Positions 62,601-64,000 of a stretch of DNA of 64,000 nucleotides are shown here, one piece after another. Each line of letters starts with the position of its first letter. Positions within the stretch are counted from its first letter, which is position 1. The notes below the pieces were generated by a model. That model did not search any database. It was given only the letters and a program-made list of their open reading frames with translations, and was not told where the DNA came from. The position numbers and the translations under genes were made by a program. The stretch comes from Nemertoderma westbladi (taxonomy: Eukaryota; Xenacoelomorpha; Nemertodermatida; Nemertodermatidae): the NCBI GenBank assembly GCA_032718475.1, contig JAUCBJ010007768.1, forward strand, positions 29,104 to 93,103. The letters are read 5' to 3'.

Positions 62601-62772
62601 TAATGTGCAGCTATCACTCAGTACTGTAATAATGTGCAGCTATCACTCAGTACTGTAATAATGTGCAGCTATCACTCAGTACTGTAATAAGTTGCAGCTA
62701 TCACTCAGTACTGTAATAATGTGCAGCTATCACTCAGTACTGTAATAATGTGCAGCTATCACTCAGTACTGT
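59697..62772. repeat. 29-bp satellite, second array, about 106 units
   Basis: Same unit as 46711-53060 but more variable: CATTCAG, AATATGCAG, TATTGTGCAG, ACTAATG, and 18-bp partial units (GTGCAGTACTGTAAAAAT at 59827-59940). It starts inside the reverse transcriptase fragment and ends at GTTGTATTTAT. Confidence 0.98.
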
Positions 62773-62809
62773 TGTATTTATAAAACTATATGAAAAATTC
62801 ACCGTCCAT

Positions 62810-63439
62810 TAGGGGTGCGACAGAGCTAAAATTTCATCCGGAGCCGGAGCCCGGAGGTTTCTCCGGGTTACAATATGAGCTCCGACCGGAGACGGAGCCG
62901 GAGCCGGAGGTTTGGTGATTGATAATTCAAGCAAACTGCAAACTGCTCATTTCCCTTAATTGATAATTGAGTAAGAATTTGCATCAAATCCCCCCCCCCC
63001 CTGTTTCATGAACGCATATCTGTCTATGTCTACTATAATAATACACTTGAATTATCAATCACCAAACCTCCGGCTCCGGCTCCGTCTCCGGCCGGAGCTC
63101 ATATTGTAACCCGGAGAAACCTCCGGGCTCCGGCTCCGGATGAAATTTTAGCTCTGTCGCATCCCTAGTAGATAGTAAAGTAGATAGCCGTCTAAGGATG
63201 CGACAGAGCTAAACTTTCATCCGGAGCCGGAGCCCGGAGGTTCCTCCGTGTTACAATATGAGCTCCGGCCGGAGCCAGAGCCGGAGCCGGAGATTTGGTG
63301 ATTGATAATTCAAGTGTATTATTATAGTAGACATAGACAGATATGCGTCCATTAAACAGGGGAGGGGGGTGGGGGGGGGTTTGATGCAAATTCTTACCGG
63401 TACTCAATTATCAATTAAGGGAAATGAGCAGTTTGCAGT
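62810..63439. mobile_element. Doubled foldback element
   Basis: An inner foldback (62810-63167) has arms of about 120 bp starting TAGGGGTGCGACAGAGCT and ending AGCTCTGTCGCATCCCTA, rich in CCGGAG repeats. After 25 bp a third arm (from 63193) plus the internal sequence repeats in inverted order: TAGACATAGACAGATATGCG, CAAATTCTTAC, TCAATTATCAATTAAGGGAA, GAGCAGTTTGCAGT. The whole is therefore close to a 630-bp palindrome. No protein is encoded. Confidence 0.88.
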
Positions 63440-64000
63440 CGCATGCTATTCTTTTCTAATCAAAACAATAAACTATATTCAATAGAACAGGTTACAATTA
63501 TATTTTTGGGAGTAATCAGCAGTTATTTGCGTCGATTTTCTCTTGGAGAGGAATGCATTTTGATTGCGTCCAAAGACTCCCTTATCTCATCTGGTGTTCA
63601 ATGGGCTAAAATATACTAATGTTTTAGACTTTTCAGTTCACACTCATTATACAAACTCTGTTATTTTTATATTTCTTACGACTAGGCTATCAGTAACTTC
63701 GGTTTGTTGTTAACTTATCATCGACACTATTTTATGGGACATTGTGTAATTAATTTCCAGGAGTTGGTGCAGTATTCATTATAATATAATGAATACTGCA
63801 CTAACTCCTGGAAATTAATATTTGTTTTAAATGTTTGTTTAAAATAATTATTTTATTTAAATTTGAAAAAAAAAATTTCGCTTACATTTTTTTTTTTAAT
63901 ATTTCTTTAACCACATTAATAGTTTCAAAGTGTTAAAAGTTGTATAAAAAGCCGAACAACATTGAGCTGCCTAACTATATAGTAAGAATTGCTATGATAT
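63440..64000. other. No gene seen
   Basis: AT-rich sequence containing the hairpin at 63749-63819 and A/T homopolymers. I see no supported ORF. Confidence 0.5.
63749..63819. repeat. 71-bp near-perfect hairpin
   Basis: Two 35-base arms (ATTAATTTCCAGGAGTTGG and onward) pair with a single G-T mismatch and practically no loop, centred at 63784. Confidence 0.93.

Overview
This is nuclear DNA of an animal: there are spliced exons, tRNA-derived SINEs, several classes of LINE, an LTR retrotransposon, DNA transposons and very long minisatellites. It holds no bacterial-type gene organisation. A marine invertebrate is most likely, because it combines a secreted fucolectin-type (FTP/F5-8) exon, a BEL/Pao element, RTE and CR1-like LINEs, and a SINE tail (GGGGTCGATAAAATGAGTACC) of a type I associate with marine invertebrates such as molluscs. 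An echinoderm or mollusc is a guess; the species cannot be fixed from this sequence.

Layout. 1-24.8 kb appears to be the minus-strand span of one secreted lectin-like gene. A signal-peptide exon (24714-24831), a Cys-rich exon (4709-4816) and half an FTP domain (698-969) share compatible phase-1 junctions. The introns are packed with mobile DNA: a 1-kb foldback, RTE-B debris, a CR1-like LINE whose first ORF carries a Ulp1-type cysteine protease (5.6-13.2 kb), an RTE-A element with a 123-bp target-site duplication (14.4-18.2 kb) that is itself hit by a SINE with a 51-bp duplication, a 3.7-kb 18-bp satellite, and an RTE-A relic split by a DNA transposon carrying eighteen 33-bp repeats. 26.3-33.8 kb holds a single-exon coiled-coil gene on the minus strand. 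It has one in-frame TAA, and its 3' end runs into a 4.4-kb, 28-bp minisatellite that stays open in all three minus-strand frames.

34.9-46.7 kb is a complete, young BEL/Pao-type LTR element (two 1233-bp LTRs with about three differences, 5-bp CACTC duplication). It has kept gag, zinc knuckles and protease, lost reverse transcriptase, RNase H and nearly all of integrase through in-frame deletion, and carries an extra 3' ORF rich in Cys/His. That ORF is broken by two in-frame TGA codons and two frame changes. The element sits inside a 29-bp satellite that continues for 6.3 kb (46.7-53.06 kb) and reappears for 3.1 kb at 59.7-62.8 kb.

53-64 kb holds a piggyBac-like element with paired 20-bp palindromes, the last exon of an unidentified acidic nuclear-looking protein (55647-56433, minus), a SINE followed by a 36-bp minisatellite, a dead RTE-B copy (FADD to FAAD), a fragment of another reverse transcriptase, a doubled foldback and a near-perfect 71-bp hairpin. 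The strongest candidates for something undescribed are the Cys/His 3' ORF of the BEL element, the Ulp1 LINE, the very long duplications at RTE and SINE insertions, and the 28-bp minisatellite acting as potential coding sequence.
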